64,000 nt of DNA from Pseudomonadota bacterium (GCA_963205495.1 CAUJIN010000034.1:1-64000); one strand, 5' to 3'; counted from the stretch's first letter, positions 1 to 8,769 are shown. Notes: generated from the letters alone by a model not told the origin. Program-made: numbers and translations.

Positions 1-149
1 TACACGAATGCAACCGCTCCCGCCTTGCCGGGGTTGAAGCAAAAAGCGTCAGCAGGTGAAAACAGATAATTCAGACCGTGCGGCGAAAGCCGTGCAACAA
101 AATCCTGTTGTCAGGGGTTGACAGAGGAGTCCATACACGCATAGTTAGA
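1..149. other. Left-edge intergenic stretch
   Basis: No gene is supported here. GC is visibly lower than in the operon to the right. A small GNRA-loop hairpin (CGGC-GAAA-GCCG, 81-92) is present. On the minus strand the heptamer ATCTAAC (150-144) overlaps the stop codon of the neighbouring gene and fits the integron inverse-core consensus RYYYAAC. I found no partner heptamer within the window that would complete an attC site. Confidence 0.5.
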
Positions 150-677
150 TTACACCTCGACGCGGCCAGAAAGCTGCTCGTCGGTTATCTCAAGTGCATG
201 CCGCGCGGAAAGCATCAACCTAAGGTAAGGGAAAGCATAGTCACGGATCTCTCCGAGCATCAGTGCCATTACGTCTTCGGGCAGGGTGGTCTCAAGACTG
301 TAGCTTTGATACGGAACGTGCAGCCCCGAGACGCTCCTCGACATTTCTGCGAAATCAAACTGCCTTACGTGATCTAGATTTTGGATTCGACGGAGTGAGC
401 CGTCATTCGGGTAGCTCGGAGGATTCTCTCGCAACTCCAGGCGTTGCACGTGTGCTTCTTCCGAAGGGCTCCACCCCACTGACAGGCCGAACCAGTAGCG
501 ATCAGGGCGGCAAGAGAAGCAAAGCGTAACGAAACAACTGTCACTGACCTCTCTACCGACAGTGAGTATGTACTCACGCTTCTTCTGGTGTGAGCGACGC
601 CAACCCGGATTCTCGTTGAGGAACCTGGTGGCGACCAACTCCAGGAACTCGTTCTTCTTGAGCGGTGAAGTAGCCAT
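150..677 (-). CDS. Hypothetical protein, possible integron-cassette gene
   Basis: This gene would encode about 175 residues and I do not recognise it. I start it at the ATG at 677 (MATSPLKKNEF); an in-frame start at 701 adds eight residues. The protein is soluble, mixed alpha/beta in appearance, rich in Arg and aromatic residues, with no signal peptide or membrane segment. GC and codon use are clearly lower than in the flanking operon, which suggests transfer. The heptamer GTTAGAT lies 15 bases before the start on the minus strand and ATCTAAC overlaps the TAA stop. That is how an integron cassette would place its core sites, but no full attC was found. Function unknown; may be a real gene of accessory origin. 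Confidence 0.55.
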   Translation of the reverse strand: MATSPLKKNEFLELVATRFLNENPGWRRSHQKKREYILTVGREVSDSCFVTLCFSCRPDRYWFGLSVGWSPSEEAHVQRLELRENPPSYPNDGSLRRIQNLDHVRQFDFAEMSRSVSGLHVPYQSYSLETTLPEDVMALMLGEIRDYAFPYLRLMLSARHALEITDEQLSGRVEV

Positions 678-701
678 ACTCGTTGGTGTGAAATCTAACA
701 C

Positions 702-1011
702 CTATTCGACCCCACATTGCAGCCTAACTCGTCAGCCTAATCTGGTCGTTTACTGACCAGGCGGAGGAAAAGTCTTAGCCGAAACAAGGGGTTGTTCTGA
801 TCGTGCAGCCTATCCAGTCAGCCTGATCTTGCCGTGTTTCTTGGTGAGATGGGGCTGGACTATGGGGGGATGGTCACACGAGGAGAAGGGCATCGCAAGA
901 CCTGCCTCGACGACGTCGTCGCTGCGCCCGCGCCTGCCGGTTGAGGTGCGTGGTGAATGCGTGGCGGGTGAATCTCGTCGATTTGGCGGCGGGAATCCGG
1001 GTGGAGGCTGG
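702..1011. other. 310-base gene-free stretch with imperfect repeats
   Basis: No coding frame here looks real. The first half is lower in GC; from about 840 the composition returns to that of the operon. It holds a hairpin CTGGTC-N7-GACCAG (742-760) and two imperfect copies of a 30-base unit (719-748 and 805-834). On the minus strand the first copy contains GTTAGGC, a fit to the integron core GTTRRRY. The stretch may mark the join between acquired DNA and the end of the rapZ operon. Confidence 0.45.
719..834. repeat. Two imperfect 30-base direct repeats
   Basis: Copies at 719-748 and 805-834 begin GCAGCCTA and share a central GTCAGCCT; I count 24 identities in 30. The first copy also repeats CAGCCTAA internally. 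They lie in the lower-GC gap next to rapZ. They could be recombination-site remnants or a regulatory duplication; nothing further can be told by eye. Confidence 0.4.
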
Positions 1012-1893
1012 TTATTCCAGCTCCCGATGAAACGTCACCACCCGGCTGCGGCCCTGCTCGCGCCAGTGCGAGGCCAGCCATTCGGTGCAGTGCACCGAGC
1101 GGTGGCGACCGCCGGTGCAGCCGAAGGCGACGGTGACGTAGCTGCGGCTGTCGGATTCGAATCGGGGCAGCCAGGCGTCGACGAATCCGGCGACGTGGTC
1201 GAGATATTCGACCACGGTCGGCTGCTGCATCAGCCACTCGCGCACCGGCGCATCGCGCCCGGAGAGCGGGCGCAGGCGCGGGTCCCAGTGCGGGTTGGGC
1301 AGGCAGCGCACGTCGAACACGAAGTCGGCATCGCCCGGCACGCCGTGGCGGTAGGCGAAGGATTGCACCAGCAGGGTGAGGCCGGGCTGGGCGTCGGCGG
1401 CCAGCTCGGTGACTACCCAGCGGCGAAGCTGGTGCACGTTCATGGCGCTGGTGTCGAGCACGCGATCCGCGATGGCGGCCAGCGGGCGCAGGCGCAGGCG
1501 CTCAAGGGCGATGGCATCGGCCAGCGGCAGGCCGTCGCCGCTGAGCGGGTGGCGGCGGCGGGTCTCGCTGTAGCGGCGCATCAGGACATCGTCGAGCGTG
1601 TCGAGGAAGATGAGCTGGTGCTGGCAGCCCATGCCGCCGACTTCGGCCAGGGAATGGGGCAGGCGGGTCAGGCCTTCCGGGCGGTTGCGCACGTCGATGC
1701 CCACGGCCAGCCGGCGCGGGCCGCCGCTGTCGGCGGTGATGCCGGCCACGAATTCGGGCAGGAGATCGGCCGGAAGGTTGTCGACGCAGTAGTAGTCGAG
1801 GTCTTCCAGCGTGCGCAGGACGACGCTCTTGCCGGAGCCGGAGAGGCCGCTGATGACGAGCAGGGGCGGGCGGAGTTCGTCGAGGGGATTCAT
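1012..1893 (-). CDS. rapZ: RNase adapter / nucleotide-binding protein RapZ
   Basis: RapZ binds RNA and GTP or ATP. In enteric bacteria it presents the small RNA GlmZ to RNase E, tuning glucosamine-6-phosphate synthesis and hence cell-wall and LPS precursor supply. The 293-residue protein has the family length. A Walker A motif GLSGSGKS lies at residues 16-23, followed by the family stretch DYYCVDNLP. The C-terminal RNA-binding domain carries CTGGRHRSV. Its start overlaps the hprK stop by four bases, so the two are translationally coupled. It is the last gene of the minus-strand operon; the NPr (ptsH-like) gene often found nearby is not present. Whether GlmZ-type control exists in this organism is unknown. 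Confidence 0.95.
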   Translation of the reverse strand: MNPLDELRPPLLVISGLSGSGKSVVLRTLEDLDYYCVDNLPADLLPEFVAGITADSGGPRRLAVGIDVRNRPEGLTRLPHSLAEVGGMGCQHQLIFLDTLDDVLMRRYSETRRRHPLSGDGLPLADAIALERLRLRPLAAIADRVLDTSAMNVHQLRRWVVTELAADAQPGLTLLVQSFAYRHGVPGDADFVFDVRCLPNPHWDPRLRPLSGRDAPVREWLMQQPTVVEYLDHVAGFVDAWLPRFESDSRSYVTVAFGCTGGRHRSVHCTEWLASHWREQGRSRVVTFHRELE

Positions 1894-2846
1894 GGCCGGA
1901 GGTTGCGCATCTGGTGGGCCTGGCGGTCGATGAAGGCCTGGGCGGCGTCGAAACCCTTGCTCTTGAGCAGGTGCGCGCGCACCGCGGCTTCGGCCAGCAC
2001 CGCCAGGTTGCGTCCGGCGGCCACCGGCAGGGTGATGCGGGGGATGTCCACGTCGAGCAGGCGCTGGGTGCCGATGGCGCCGTACAGGCGTTCAAGCGCA
2101 TCTTCCCCCTGCCCCGGCTCCTGGCGCTGCAGTTGCACGATCAGGCGCAGGTATTTGTTGCGCTTGACCGCGGTGTCGCCGTACATCTGCCGGATGTTGA
2201 GCATCCCGATGCCGCGCACTTCGAGCAGGTCCTGCAGCATCTCCGGGCAGCTTCCATCGAGCATGTCGGGGGCGATGCGGGTGAACTCGGGGGCGTCGTC
2301 GGCGACCAGGCGGTGCCCGCGCGAGATCAGCTCCAGCGCCAGTTCGCTCTTGCCCAGGCCGGAATCGCCGGTGATGAGCACGCCGATCGAATGCACTTCC
2401 ATGAATACCCCGTGCAGGGTCACGCGCGGGGCGAGCGCGCGCGCGAGGTGGTACTGGAAGTAGGTGAGCAGCTCGTGGCCGCGGTGGCTGGAGACCCACA
2501 GCGGCGTATCGGTGCCGTCGGCCGCATCGCGCAGGTCCGCGGGCGCTTCGCGGTCCTTGGTGACGACCAGCGCCAGCGGCGTGTCGCTGACGATGCGCAT
2601 GAGGAACTGGCGGCGCTTGTCCGGTGCGAGCGTGTCGAGGTAGTCGAGCTCCTCGCTGCCGACGATCTGGACCTTGTTGGCGTGGATGGTGTTGAGGTAG
2701 CCGGCGAGCGCCGGGCGGCGCGCGAGGTGATCCACCGATTCGAGCACGCGGACTTCGCCACGCTGACCGGCCACCCAGCGCAGGCCCAGACGCTGTTCGA
2801 GCTGATCGAACAGTTCGCGTGCGGTGATGCGCATGGGTCTGGACAT
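1890..2846 (-). CDS. hprK: HPr kinase/phosphorylase
   Basis: HprK phosphorylates and dephosphorylates a serine on the phosphocarrier HPr or NPr. In proteobacteria it is part of the nitrogen-type PTS. The 318 residues include the N-terminal DRTGG-like domain, the HGV motif (His145), Walker A GDSGLGKS (160-167), VADD (181-184) and the family signature [12 protein letters not shown] (207-218). It lies between ptsN and rapZ, an arrangement of alpha-, beta- and some gammaproteobacteria that is absent from enterics. A second in-frame ATG at 2834 is an alternative start; neither has an obvious ribosome binding site. No phosphocarrier substrate is encoded in this window. Confidence 0.96.
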   Translation of the reverse strand: MSRPMRITARELFDQLEQRLGLRWVAGQRGEVRVLESVDHLARRPALAGYLNTIHANKVQIVGSEELDYLDTLAPDKRRQFLMRIVSDTPLALVVTKDREAPADLRDAADGTDTPLWVSSHRGHELLTYFQYHLARALAPRVTLHGVFMEVHSIGVLITGDSGLGKSELALELISRGHRLVADDAPEFTRIAPDMLDGSCPEMLQDLLEVRGIGMLNIRQMYGDTAVKRNKYLRLIVQLQRQEPGQGEDALERLYGAIGTQRLLDVDIPRITLPVAAGRNLAVLAEAAVRAHLLKSKGFDAAQAFIDRQAHQMRNLRP

Positions 2847-2903
2847 GGCGGGTCGGACGGTGCGGGAGGGGCCGCGAGAGTATGCCGCCGCCGGGAACGG
2901 CTG

Positions 2904-3377
2904 TCAGGCAGCGAGGTGGGCGATCTGCCACTCCGACAGTGCCGTTTGCAGTTCGGCATCGTTGCCGCAGGCGCGCAGGCGTTCGCAGAAGACGGTGTCG
3001 CTGAACATCTCGGCGAGCTGGGAGAGCAGTACAAGATGCTGCTGGTTGAAGTGTTCGGGCACCACGAGGGCGAACACCAGATCGACCGGTTCGCCGTCGC
3101 TGGCATCGAAAGGCAGGCTTTCCGTGAGTTGCAGGAACGCTCCGATGGGAGCCTTGAGGCCGCAGATGCGTCCGTGCGGGATGGCAACGCCGCGCCCCAG
3201 GCCAGTGGAGCCCAGGCGCTCGCGCGCGCACAGCCCGTCATAGATGCGTCGCTCCAGCTCCTCGTCTTCGCTGTCCGCGTTGAGGGTGGCGGCAACCAGC
3301 TCCAGCAGGCGTTTCTTGCTGGTGGCGCCGGCACCCGCACGGATCCGCGCGGGTGCCAGGAGGTCGACGAGATGCAT
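2904..3377 (-). CDS. ptsN: PTS IIA-like nitrogen regulatory protein PtsN
   Basis: PtsN (EIIA-Ntr) is the terminal phospho-acceptor of the regulatory nitrogen PTS. In other bacteria it affects potassium transport, carbon/nitrogen balance and LPS synthesis; it does not carry sugar. The 157-residue protein is a single PTS_EIIA type-2 domain with the phosphorylated histidine in GVAIPHGR (His68). Gene order rpoN-hpf-ptsN-hprK-rapZ fits the role. The 438 bases between its start and the hpf start include hpf itself and a spacer with a perfect 12-bp hairpin, so its expression may be set partly by RNA structure. Confidence 0.95.
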   Translation of the reverse strand: MHLVDLLAPARIRAGAGATSKKRLLELVAATLNADSEDEELERRIYDGLCARERLGSTGLGRGVAIPHGRICGLKAPIGAFLQLTESLPFDASDGEPVDLVFALVVPEHFNQQHLVLLSQLAEMFSDTVFCERLRACGNDAELQTALSEWQIAHLAA

Positions 3378-3400
3378 TGGTGTATCCCCTGTATGGAAGA

Positions 3401-3429
3401 ATCGGAAGCGGCGCCCCGCCGCTTCCGAT
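3401..3429. other. Perfect 12-bp hairpin between hpf and ptsN
   Basis: The arms ATCGGAAGCGGC (3401-3412) and GCCGCTTCCGAT (3418-3429) pair perfectly around a five-base loop. Neither strand has a run of T after the stem, so it is not a standard terminator. It lies in the 115-base spacer between hpf and ptsN. It could stabilise the hpf mRNA end, act as a processing site, or lower read-through to the PTS genes. Confidence 0.6.
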
Positions 3430-3492
3430 CCGAACCGTCCGGCAGGCGCTCGGACGGTGGCGCCGCGCGGCGCTGGCCGCGCCGTGATTCGT

Positions 3493-3816
3493 TCAGCCCA
3501 CTTCCGCAGTGCGGATGCTCTGGTCGGAGCGGTGGTGGGTCTGCTTTTCCTTGTGCTTGGTCACCTGGCGCACCAGTTTGTCGGTCAACTGGTCGATGGC
3601 GTTGTACATGTCTTCGTCGGCGGCCTCGGCATGGATCGTGTGGCCCGACAGGTTGAGGGTTGCGTCGATCTTCTTGGCGAGTCGCTCGACCGAGAGCGTG
3701 ACGCGGCCGTCGATCAGGTCTTCCGAGTGTCGGCCCAGTTTGTCCAGTTTGGCGAGAATGGCGTCCCGCAGGGCAGGGGTGACTTCGATCTGGTGTCCGA
3801 CGATTTCGATGCGCAT
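3493..3816 (-). CDS. hpf: Ribosome hibernation promoting factor (short HPF)
   Basis: Short HPF binds the 30S decoding region of idle ribosomes and promotes their dimerisation in stationary phase. The ATG at 3816 is chosen because a strong AGGAGG (minus strand, complement of 3824-3829) lies eight bases upstream; the frame stays open further upstream but that sequence is not family-like. The 107-residue product begins MRIEIVGHQIEVTPALRDAI and contains the beta-alpha-beta-beta-beta-alpha S30AE/RaiA domain only. The long-form C-terminal dimerisation domain is absent, as usual for gammaproteobacteria. It sits directly after rpoN in the standard order. Confidence 0.95.
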   Translation of the reverse strand: MRIEIVGHQIEVTPALRDAILAKLDKLGRHSEDLIDGRVTLSVERLAKKIDATLNLSGHTIHAEAADEDMYNAIDQLTDKLVRQVTKHKEKQTHHRSDQSIRTAEVG

Positions 3817-3962
3817 GACAAACCTCCTGTTGCTGCCTTTCGGCGGTTTCCCGGCAGCGACCTGCCGGGCGGATGCGCGGCGCGTGCCGCGTTCGGAGCC
3901 TTCACGTCCAAGATGGTAGCAAGGTGGGGAGGAAAACAAGGGGGGCGGGCGCGCATTCACGA

Positions 3963-5390
3963 TCACGCCAGGCGCTGGCGCTCGTTGGAAGAGGAAATTC
4001 CCAATGCTTCCCGGTACTTGGCCACTGTCCTGCGAGCGACGGTGACGCCTTCGGCGGCGAGCGCCTCGACCAGACGCGCGTCCGACAGCGGTTTGCGCGG
4101 GTTTTCGGCTTCGATCAGGCGCCGGATCATGGCCTGGATGGCGGTGCCGGACGCGGCGCCGCCGTCCGCAGTCGCCAGGCTCGACGAGAAGAAGTGCTTG
4201 AACTCGAAGGTGCCGCGCGGTGTGTGCAGGTACTTGCGCGTGGTCACCCGGGAAATCGTGGATTCGTGCATGTCCAGCTCTTCGGCCACTTCGCGCAGCA
4301 CCAGCGGGCGCATGGCCTCGGGGCCGTAGTCGAGGAAGTTGCTCTGGTGGCGCACGATGGCCTGCGCCACGCGCAGCACGGTGTCGGCGCGGGTTTCCAG
4401 GCTCTTGATGAGCCAGCGCGCTTCCTGAAGCTGGCCGCGCAGGTAGGCCGCATCATCGCGGCTGGCGGTGCCGATGAGTGATTCGTAGTGCCGATTGATG
4501 CCCAGGCGCGGCTGGCATCCCGGTCCCAGACGCACCTGCCAGCCGTCGCGATGGCGGATGGCGTAGGCGTCGGGGACGACGTATTCAGGCGGGATGCGGG
4601 AAAAGCCTGCGCCGGGGCGCGGATCGAGCGAGCGCAGCAGGCGGACGGCCTCGCTGGCGGAATCCGGGTCGACGCCCAGCGGTGCCGCCAGACGCTCGGG
4701 CCCGAGTCGCGCCAGCGCCTCCAGATGCTCGCCCGCGATGCGCCGGGCGAGCGCCACTACCGGTGTCGGATCGCTTTGCGAGAGTTGCACCAGCAGGCAT
4801 TCGGACAGGCTGCGCGCGCCCACGCCGAGCGGGTCGAAGCGCTGGATGCGGTGCAACACCGATTCCATCTCGTCCGGTTCGACCACAAGATCGGGGCGCA
4901 GCCCCTGGAGCAACGAGTCGAGGGTTTCTCCCAGGTAGCCGTCTTCGCCTATGGCCTCGATCAGGGTCACCGCGATGGCGCGGTCGCGCGGCGTCATCGG
5001 CGTCAGGTTGAGCTGCCAAAGCAGGTGGTCCTGCAGGTCCCCCTCGCGGTCTGACAGTCCATGATCCGGATCGCCGTCCTCGCCGTCGCCGGAGTTCCTG
5101 GCGTAGCTGTCGCTCTGGTATTCCTGCGCCCAGTCCGGAATGTCGAGCAGGTCGGTGGCGCTCGGTTCCTCCTGAGCGGCGGCTTCCGTGGTTTCTTCCG
5201 TTGCGTCCGGCGGGGTTTCACCGTCGCCGCGGATTTCCTCGGGGCGTTCCAGCAGGGGATTGGCGTCGAGCGCGGCGGCGATCTCGGCTTCCAGCTCCAG
5301 CCCCGAGAGCTGGAGCAGCCGGATTGCCTGGCGCAGCTGCGGCGTCAGGGTGATGTTCTGCCCGATTTTGAGCTGGAGGACGGGCTTCAC
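3963..5390 (-). CDS. rpoN: RNA polymerase sigma-54 factor RpoN
   Basis: Sigma-54 directs RNA polymerase to -24/-12 promoters that need an enhancer-binding ATPase. The 475 residues show region I at the N-terminus (LQLKIGQNITLTPQL), an acidic Asp/Glu-rich region II at roughly 60-115, the core-binding domain, a helix-turn-helix, and the RpoN box ARRTVAKYRE at 452-461. Length is typical. It lies 15 bases after lptB, so it is probably co-transcribed with the LPS export genes, as in most proteobacteria. No enhancer-binding protein is encoded in this window. Confidence 0.98.
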   Translation of the reverse strand: MKPVLQLKIGQNITLTPQLRQAIRLLQLSGLELEAEIAAALDANPLLERPEEIRGDGETPPDATEETTEAAAQEEPSATDLLDIPDWAQEYQSDSYARNSGDGEDGDPDHGLSDREGDLQDHLLWQLNLTPMTPRDRAIAVTLIEAIGEDGYLGETLDSLLQGLRPDLVVEPDEMESVLHRIQRFDPLGVGARSLSECLLVQLSQSDPTPVVALARRIAGEHLEALARLGPERLAAPLGVDPDSASEAVRLLRSLDPRPGAGFSRIPPEYVVPDAYAIRHRDGWQVRLGPGCQPRLGINRHYESLIGTASRDDAAYLRGQLQEARWLIKSLETRADTVLRVAQAIVRHQSNFLDYGPEAMRPLVLREVAEELDMHESTISRVTTRKYLHTPRGTFEFKHFFSSSLATADGGAASGTAIQAMIRRLIEAENPRKPLSDARLVEALAAEGVTVARRTVAKYREALGISSSNERQRLA

Positions 5391-5405
5391 CGGAGGTCCT
5401 GCGGA

Positions 5406-6125
5406 CTACATGCGGAAACTGTCGCCTAGATATACCCGACGCACGTCCGGGTTGGCGAGCAGTTCTTCGGGCTGGCCCTGGGCCAGCACGCCGCCTTCGC
5501 TCAGGATGTAGGCGCGGTCGCAGATGCCCAGCGTCTCGCGCACGTTGTGGTCGGTGATGAGCACGCCGATGCCGCGGGTCTTGAGGTGGGTGACGATCTT
5601 CTGGATGTCGCCGACCGAGATCGGATCGACGCCGGCGAAGGGTTCGTCGAGCAGCATCAGGCGCGGACGTGCGGCCAGCGCGCGGGCGATCTCGACGCGG
5701 CGGCGCTCGCCGCCGGAGAGGCTGGCGCCGCGCTGGTCGGCGACGTGCGCGACCTGCAGCTCTTCCAGCAGGGCAAGCAGTTCGTTCTCGCGGCCCCGGG
5801 CGTCCAGATCCTCGCGCAGCTCCAGCACCGCCATGACGTTCTGCGCGGCGGTCAGACGGCGGAAGATCGAGGGTTCCTGCGGCAGGTAGCCGACGCCGCG
5901 GCGGGCGCGCTGGTGCATCGGCAGCGCGGTGATGTCCGCGCCGTCGAGCAGGATGCTGCCGCCGTCCGCGGCGACCAGGCCGACGATCATGTAGAAGCAG
6001 GTGGTCTTGCCGGCACCGTTGGGGCCGAGCAGGCCGACGACCTCGCCGGCGCTCAGCTGCAAGCTGAAATCCTTGACGACTTCGCGCTGCCGGTAGCGCT
6101 TCTTCAGGTGGCGTGCGACCAGCAT
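5406..6125 (-). CDS. lptB: LPS export ABC transporter ATPase LptB
   Basis: LptB is the cytoplasmic ATPase that powers LptFGC to pull LPS from the inner membrane and pass it along the LptA bridge. The 239-residue protein has Walker A GPNGAGKT (34-41), the ABC signature LSGGE (136-140) and Walker B ending in Asp160-Glu161. It carries the family-specific tail with [10 protein letters not shown]. Its ATG shares a base with the lptA stop (TGATG), so translation is coupled. LptF and LptG are not in this window. Confidence 0.98.
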   Translation of the reverse strand: MLVARHLKKRYRQREVVKDFSLQLSAGEVVGLLGPNGAGKTTCFYMIVGLVAADGGSILLDGADITALPMHQRARRGVGYLPQEPSIFRRLTAAQNVMAVLELREDLDARGRENELLALLEELQVAHVADQRGASLSGGERRRVEIARALAARPRLMLLDEPFAGVDPISVGDIQKIVTHLKTRGIGVLITDHNVRETLGICDRAYILSEGGVLAQGQPEELLANPDVRRVYLGDSFRM

Positions 6126-6649
6126 CAGCCGCCCGCAGGTTTGATCTTGGGCTGGATGGTCAGGTGGATGCGGCCATCACCGGGCCCGCCATCGCCGCTG
6201 ATTTGGCCGTTGCGGGTGTCGTAGCGCACCCGCTCGGCGCGGAAGGTGTCGCGATTCTGATCGATCCGCACCGCGCCGGTGAGCACCACGACTTCGGTTG
6301 CGGTGTCGTATTCGATGCGACGGGCCTGGGCGCGCATCCGCTCGCCGGCGTCGTTTTCCTGCTGCAGCGAGGCCGGCTCGCCTTCCAGCACGACCCGCGT
6401 GACCTCCCCGTCGTTCTTGGTGACGACGGCCGTGGCGGCGCGGATTTCCAGCGTGCCCTGGGTGATGGTGACATCGCTGAAGCGCGATTCGCCGTTGTTC
6501 TGCAGCACCGCATCGGCGCCCTTGGCGTCGAAGGAAAGCGCCTGGTCGCGGTCGGTCGAACGCGACCAGGCCGCAGGGCAGGCCAGCACAAGGGACAGGG
6601 CCAGAAGCGCCAGGCGTTCAGCGGCGTGATTTCGACGTGGGGGTGTCAT
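6125..6649 (-). CDS. lptA: LPS transport periplasmic protein LptA
   Basis: LptA forms the periplasmic beta-jellyroll bridge that carries LPS from LptC to LptD. I use the ATG at 6649, giving 174 residues that start with an Arg-rich stretch and a hydrophobic signal peptide ending near AWS. An in-frame TTG at 6670 would add seven residues. The OstA/LptA domain follows, with repeats such as [32 protein letters not shown] split across strands. The 5' end overlaps lptC by 32 bases. The last residues (KIKPAGG) form a short tail. Confidence 0.93.
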   Translation of the reverse strand: MTPPRRNHAAERLALLALSLVLACPAAWSRSTDRDQALSFDAKGADAVLQNNGESRFSDVTITQGTLEIRAATAVVTKNDGEVTRVVLEGEPASLQQENDAGERMRAQARRIEYDTATEVVVLTGAVRIDQNRDTFRAERVRYDTRNGQISGDGGPGDGRIHLTIQPKIKPAGG

Positions 6650-7199
6650 AGTGGCCGGAAACCTCGTCAAGCAGCTGGAAACGGCGCGTCTTCAGGTCTG
6701 CCTGAAGGCCGCGACCGCGGAGTATAGAGTGTGGCGAGATGAACTCGACCCGAGCCGGGGTGCTGACGCGGTGTTCGCGTGGATGCAGGACGAGGCTGTC
6801 GGTGCGGAACTGCAGGTCCGCGTCGGCATCTTCGGACGGGCCATCGAGTGCCACCTCGCCGCTGAGGCGCAGCTCGGTGCCGTCCGCCGATGCCCAGGCG
6901 CGCTGCGCGCGGGCGGTCCAGGCGCGCGCGTGGTCGTCCGGGAACAGGAATCGCGGCTGCTCGATCTCGATGGTGCCAAGGTAGGGGTGGCGGCTCAGAT
7001 GCGGGCCGGTGACGTGGAAGGATTCCTTGCCCTGCGCGTCGAGCGCGACCAGTTCGAAATCGGTGAGGAAGTAGTCCGAACGCGGCGGGCCGGTGAGCGG
7101 TTCGGTTTGGTCCTGCCGGTAGAGCCACCACAGCAGCAGGCTGCTGGAAACGGCGGCCAGCAGCAGCGCGGCGCCGGGAGCCCAGCGCGGCAGGGTCAT
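6618..7199 (-). CDS. lptC: LPS export protein LptC
   Basis: LptC is the single-span inner-membrane protein that accepts LPS from LptB2FG and hands it to LptA. The 193-residue product starts MTLPRWAPGAALLLAAV, which forms the one membrane helix (about 9-26), followed by a periplasmic beta-jellyroll domain with the motif YFLTDFELVALDAQG. The ATG at 7199 overlaps the kdsC stop by four bases (ATGA). Length and gene order match the family. Confidence 0.93.
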   Translation of the reverse strand: MTLPRWAPGAALLLAAVSSSLLLWWLYRQDQTEPLTGPPRSDYFLTDFELVALDAQGKESFHVTGPHLSRHPYLGTIEIEQPRFLFPDDHARAWTARAQRAWASADGTELRLSGEVALDGPSEDADADLQFRTDSLVLHPREHRVSTPARVEFISPHSILRGRGLQADLKTRRFQLLDEVSGHYDTPTSKSRR

Positions 7200-7750
7200 G
7201 GATTGGAATACCGATGCAGGATGCGCTCGGTCTGGCCCTGCGCTTCGAGGATGAGGTCGCACAGGGCGCGCACCGCGCCCTCGCCGCCGGCGGCGGTGGT
7301 GATCCAGTGCAGCCGCGGACGCAGCCACGGGTGGACGTTGGACGGGCCCACCGCCAGCCCCGACAGCGCGAGGGCCGGCAGGTCGGGCAGGTCGTCGCCC
7401 ATGTAGGCGACCTGGGCCGGTTCGATCGAGAGGATCTGGCACAGCGCACGCAGCGCGGCGCGCTTGTCGTGGCAGCCCTGGTGCACATGCACGATGCCCA
7501 GTTCCGCGGCGCGGCGCGCCACCAGCTCGCTGCTGCGCGCGGTGATCAGGGCGACCTCGATGCCGGACTCGCGAAGAAGCTTCAGGCCCTGGCCGTCGAG
7601 CGCGTGGAAGGCCTTGATCTCGGAGCCATCGCTGGAAAAGCGCAGGCGGCCGTCGGTGAGGGTGCCGTCCACGTCCAGTGCCACCAGGCGCACCCGTTCG
7701 GCGCGCTCGCGCACCGCGACGGGAACCTCGGCGAGATAGCGCGGATTCAT
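7196..7750 (-). CDS. kdsC: 3-deoxy-D-manno-octulosonate 8-phosphate phosphatase KdsC
   Basis: KdsC removes phosphate from Kdo-8-phosphate to give free Kdo for LPS core synthesis. The 184 residues form a compact HAD domain without a cap: nucleophile motif LDVDGTLTDG (Asp26, Asp28), the middle Ser/Thr motif ITARSS, Lys in CHDKRAAL, and the late acidic motif YMGDDLPD. It overlaps kdsD and lptC by four bases at either end. The last residues are longer than in some homologues and end ERILHRYSNP. Confidence 0.96.
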   Translation of the reverse strand: MNPRYLAEVPVAVRERAERVRLVALDVDGTLTDGRLRFSSDGSEIKAFHALDGQGLKLLRESGIEVALITARSSELVARRAAELGIVHVHQGCHDKRAALRALCQILSIEPAQVAYMGDDLPDLPALALSGLAVGPSNVHPWLRPRLHWITTAAGGEGAVRALCDLILEAQGQTERILHRYSNP

Positions 7751-8769
7751 ACCACCCGCGCCCGCAGCAGGTCGTGGATGTTGAGCGCGCCAACCACGCG
7801 CTGCTCCTCGTCCACCACGACCACGGCGGAAATCTTGTGGTCCTCCATCATCCGCGCCGCTTCCACGGCGAGACGGTCGGGCGGCAGCGACTTGGGCGCG
7901 CGGCCCATGACCGTGGCCACCGGAGTGGCGCGCAGGTCGGCGTTCGGGTCGTCCATCGCGCGGCGCAGGTCGCCGTCGGTGAACACGCCGAGCAGGCGGT
8001 TGTCGGCATCGACCACTGCGGTCATGCCGAGGCGCTTCTGGCTCATTTCGACCACGGCCTGGCTGATCGTGGCATCGCCCGCCACGCGCGGAATCTCCGC
8101 GCCGGCGTGCATCACGTCGGCGATGCGCAGCAGCAGGCGGCGGCCGAGGCTCCCGGCCGGATGCGAGCGGGCGAAGTCGTCGCTGGTGAAGCCGCGCGCT
8201 TCCAGCAGCGAAACCGCGAGGGCGTCGCCCATGGCGAGCGATGCGGTCGTGCTGGTGGTGGGCGCCAGACCCAGCGGGCAGGCTTCTTCTTCCACCGCCA
8301 CGTCCAGGTGGATGTCCGACAGCCGCGCCAGGGTCGATTCCGCTCGCCCGGTCATGGCGATCAGGGTGTTCCCCTGGCGCCGCAGCACCGGAACGATGGT
8401 GAGGACTTCGTCGCTCTCGCCCGAATAGGACAGCGCCAGCACCACGTCGTGTTCGGTGATCATGCCGAGGTCGCCGTGGCTGGCCTCGCCGGGGTGAACG
8501 AAGAAAGCCGGTGTGCCGGTGGAGGCCAGGGTGGCCGCGATCTTGCTGGCGATGTGCCCGGATTTCCCCATGCCGGTGGTCACCACGCGCCCGTGCGAGG
8601 CGAGCATGGCGCGACAGGCGGCCACGAAAGCGCCGTCCACCCGGGCGCGCAGGGTCAGCAGGGCGCGCGCCTCGTTGTCGAATACCGACTGCGCCGCCGC
8701 GATCAGGCGCGCCGGATGGATCTCGGTGCCGCCGGCGGGCGGAACCAGCGGATGGAGGTGGGCATTCAT
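7747..8769 (-). CDS. kdsD: D-arabinose 5-phosphate isomerase KdsD
   Basis: KdsD converts ribulose 5-phosphate to arabinose 5-phosphate, the first committed precursor of Kdo. I choose ATG 8769 (MNAHLHPLVPP); a GTG at 8784 would add five residues. The 340-residue protein has an N-terminal SIS sugar-isomerase domain (GMGKSGHIASKIAATLASTG within roughly 55-75) and two C-terminal CBS domains. Length is typical. It heads the long minus-strand operon, whose promoter should lie in the 8770-8936 gap shared with ibaG. Confidence 0.95.
   Translation of the reverse strand: MNAHLHPLVPPAGGTEIHPARLIAAAQSVFDNEARALLTLRARVDGAFVAACRAMLASHGRVVTTGMGKSGHIASKIAATLASTGTPAFFVHPGEASHGDLGMITEHDVVLALSYSGESDEVLTIVPVLRRQGNTLIAMTGRAESTLARLSDIHLDVAVEEEACPLGLAPTTSTTASLAMGDALAVSLLEARGFTSDDFARSHPAGSLGRRLLLRIADVMHAGAEIPRVAGDATISQAVVEMSQKRLGMTAVVDADNRLLGVFTDGDLRRAMDDPNADLRATPVATVMGRAPKSLPPDRLAVEAARMMEDHKISAVVVVDEEQRVVGALNIHDLLRARVV

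Noticed and set aside
1..1011. Complete integron with attC array
   Set aside because: Only heptamers are seen. No integrase gene and no full attC hairpin lie in the window.
829..2463. Long open frame on the plus strand over rapZ and hprK
   Set aside because: It is antisense to two well-conserved genes, has Gly/Ala/Arg-rich low-complexity content and no family match; typical of high-GC DNA.
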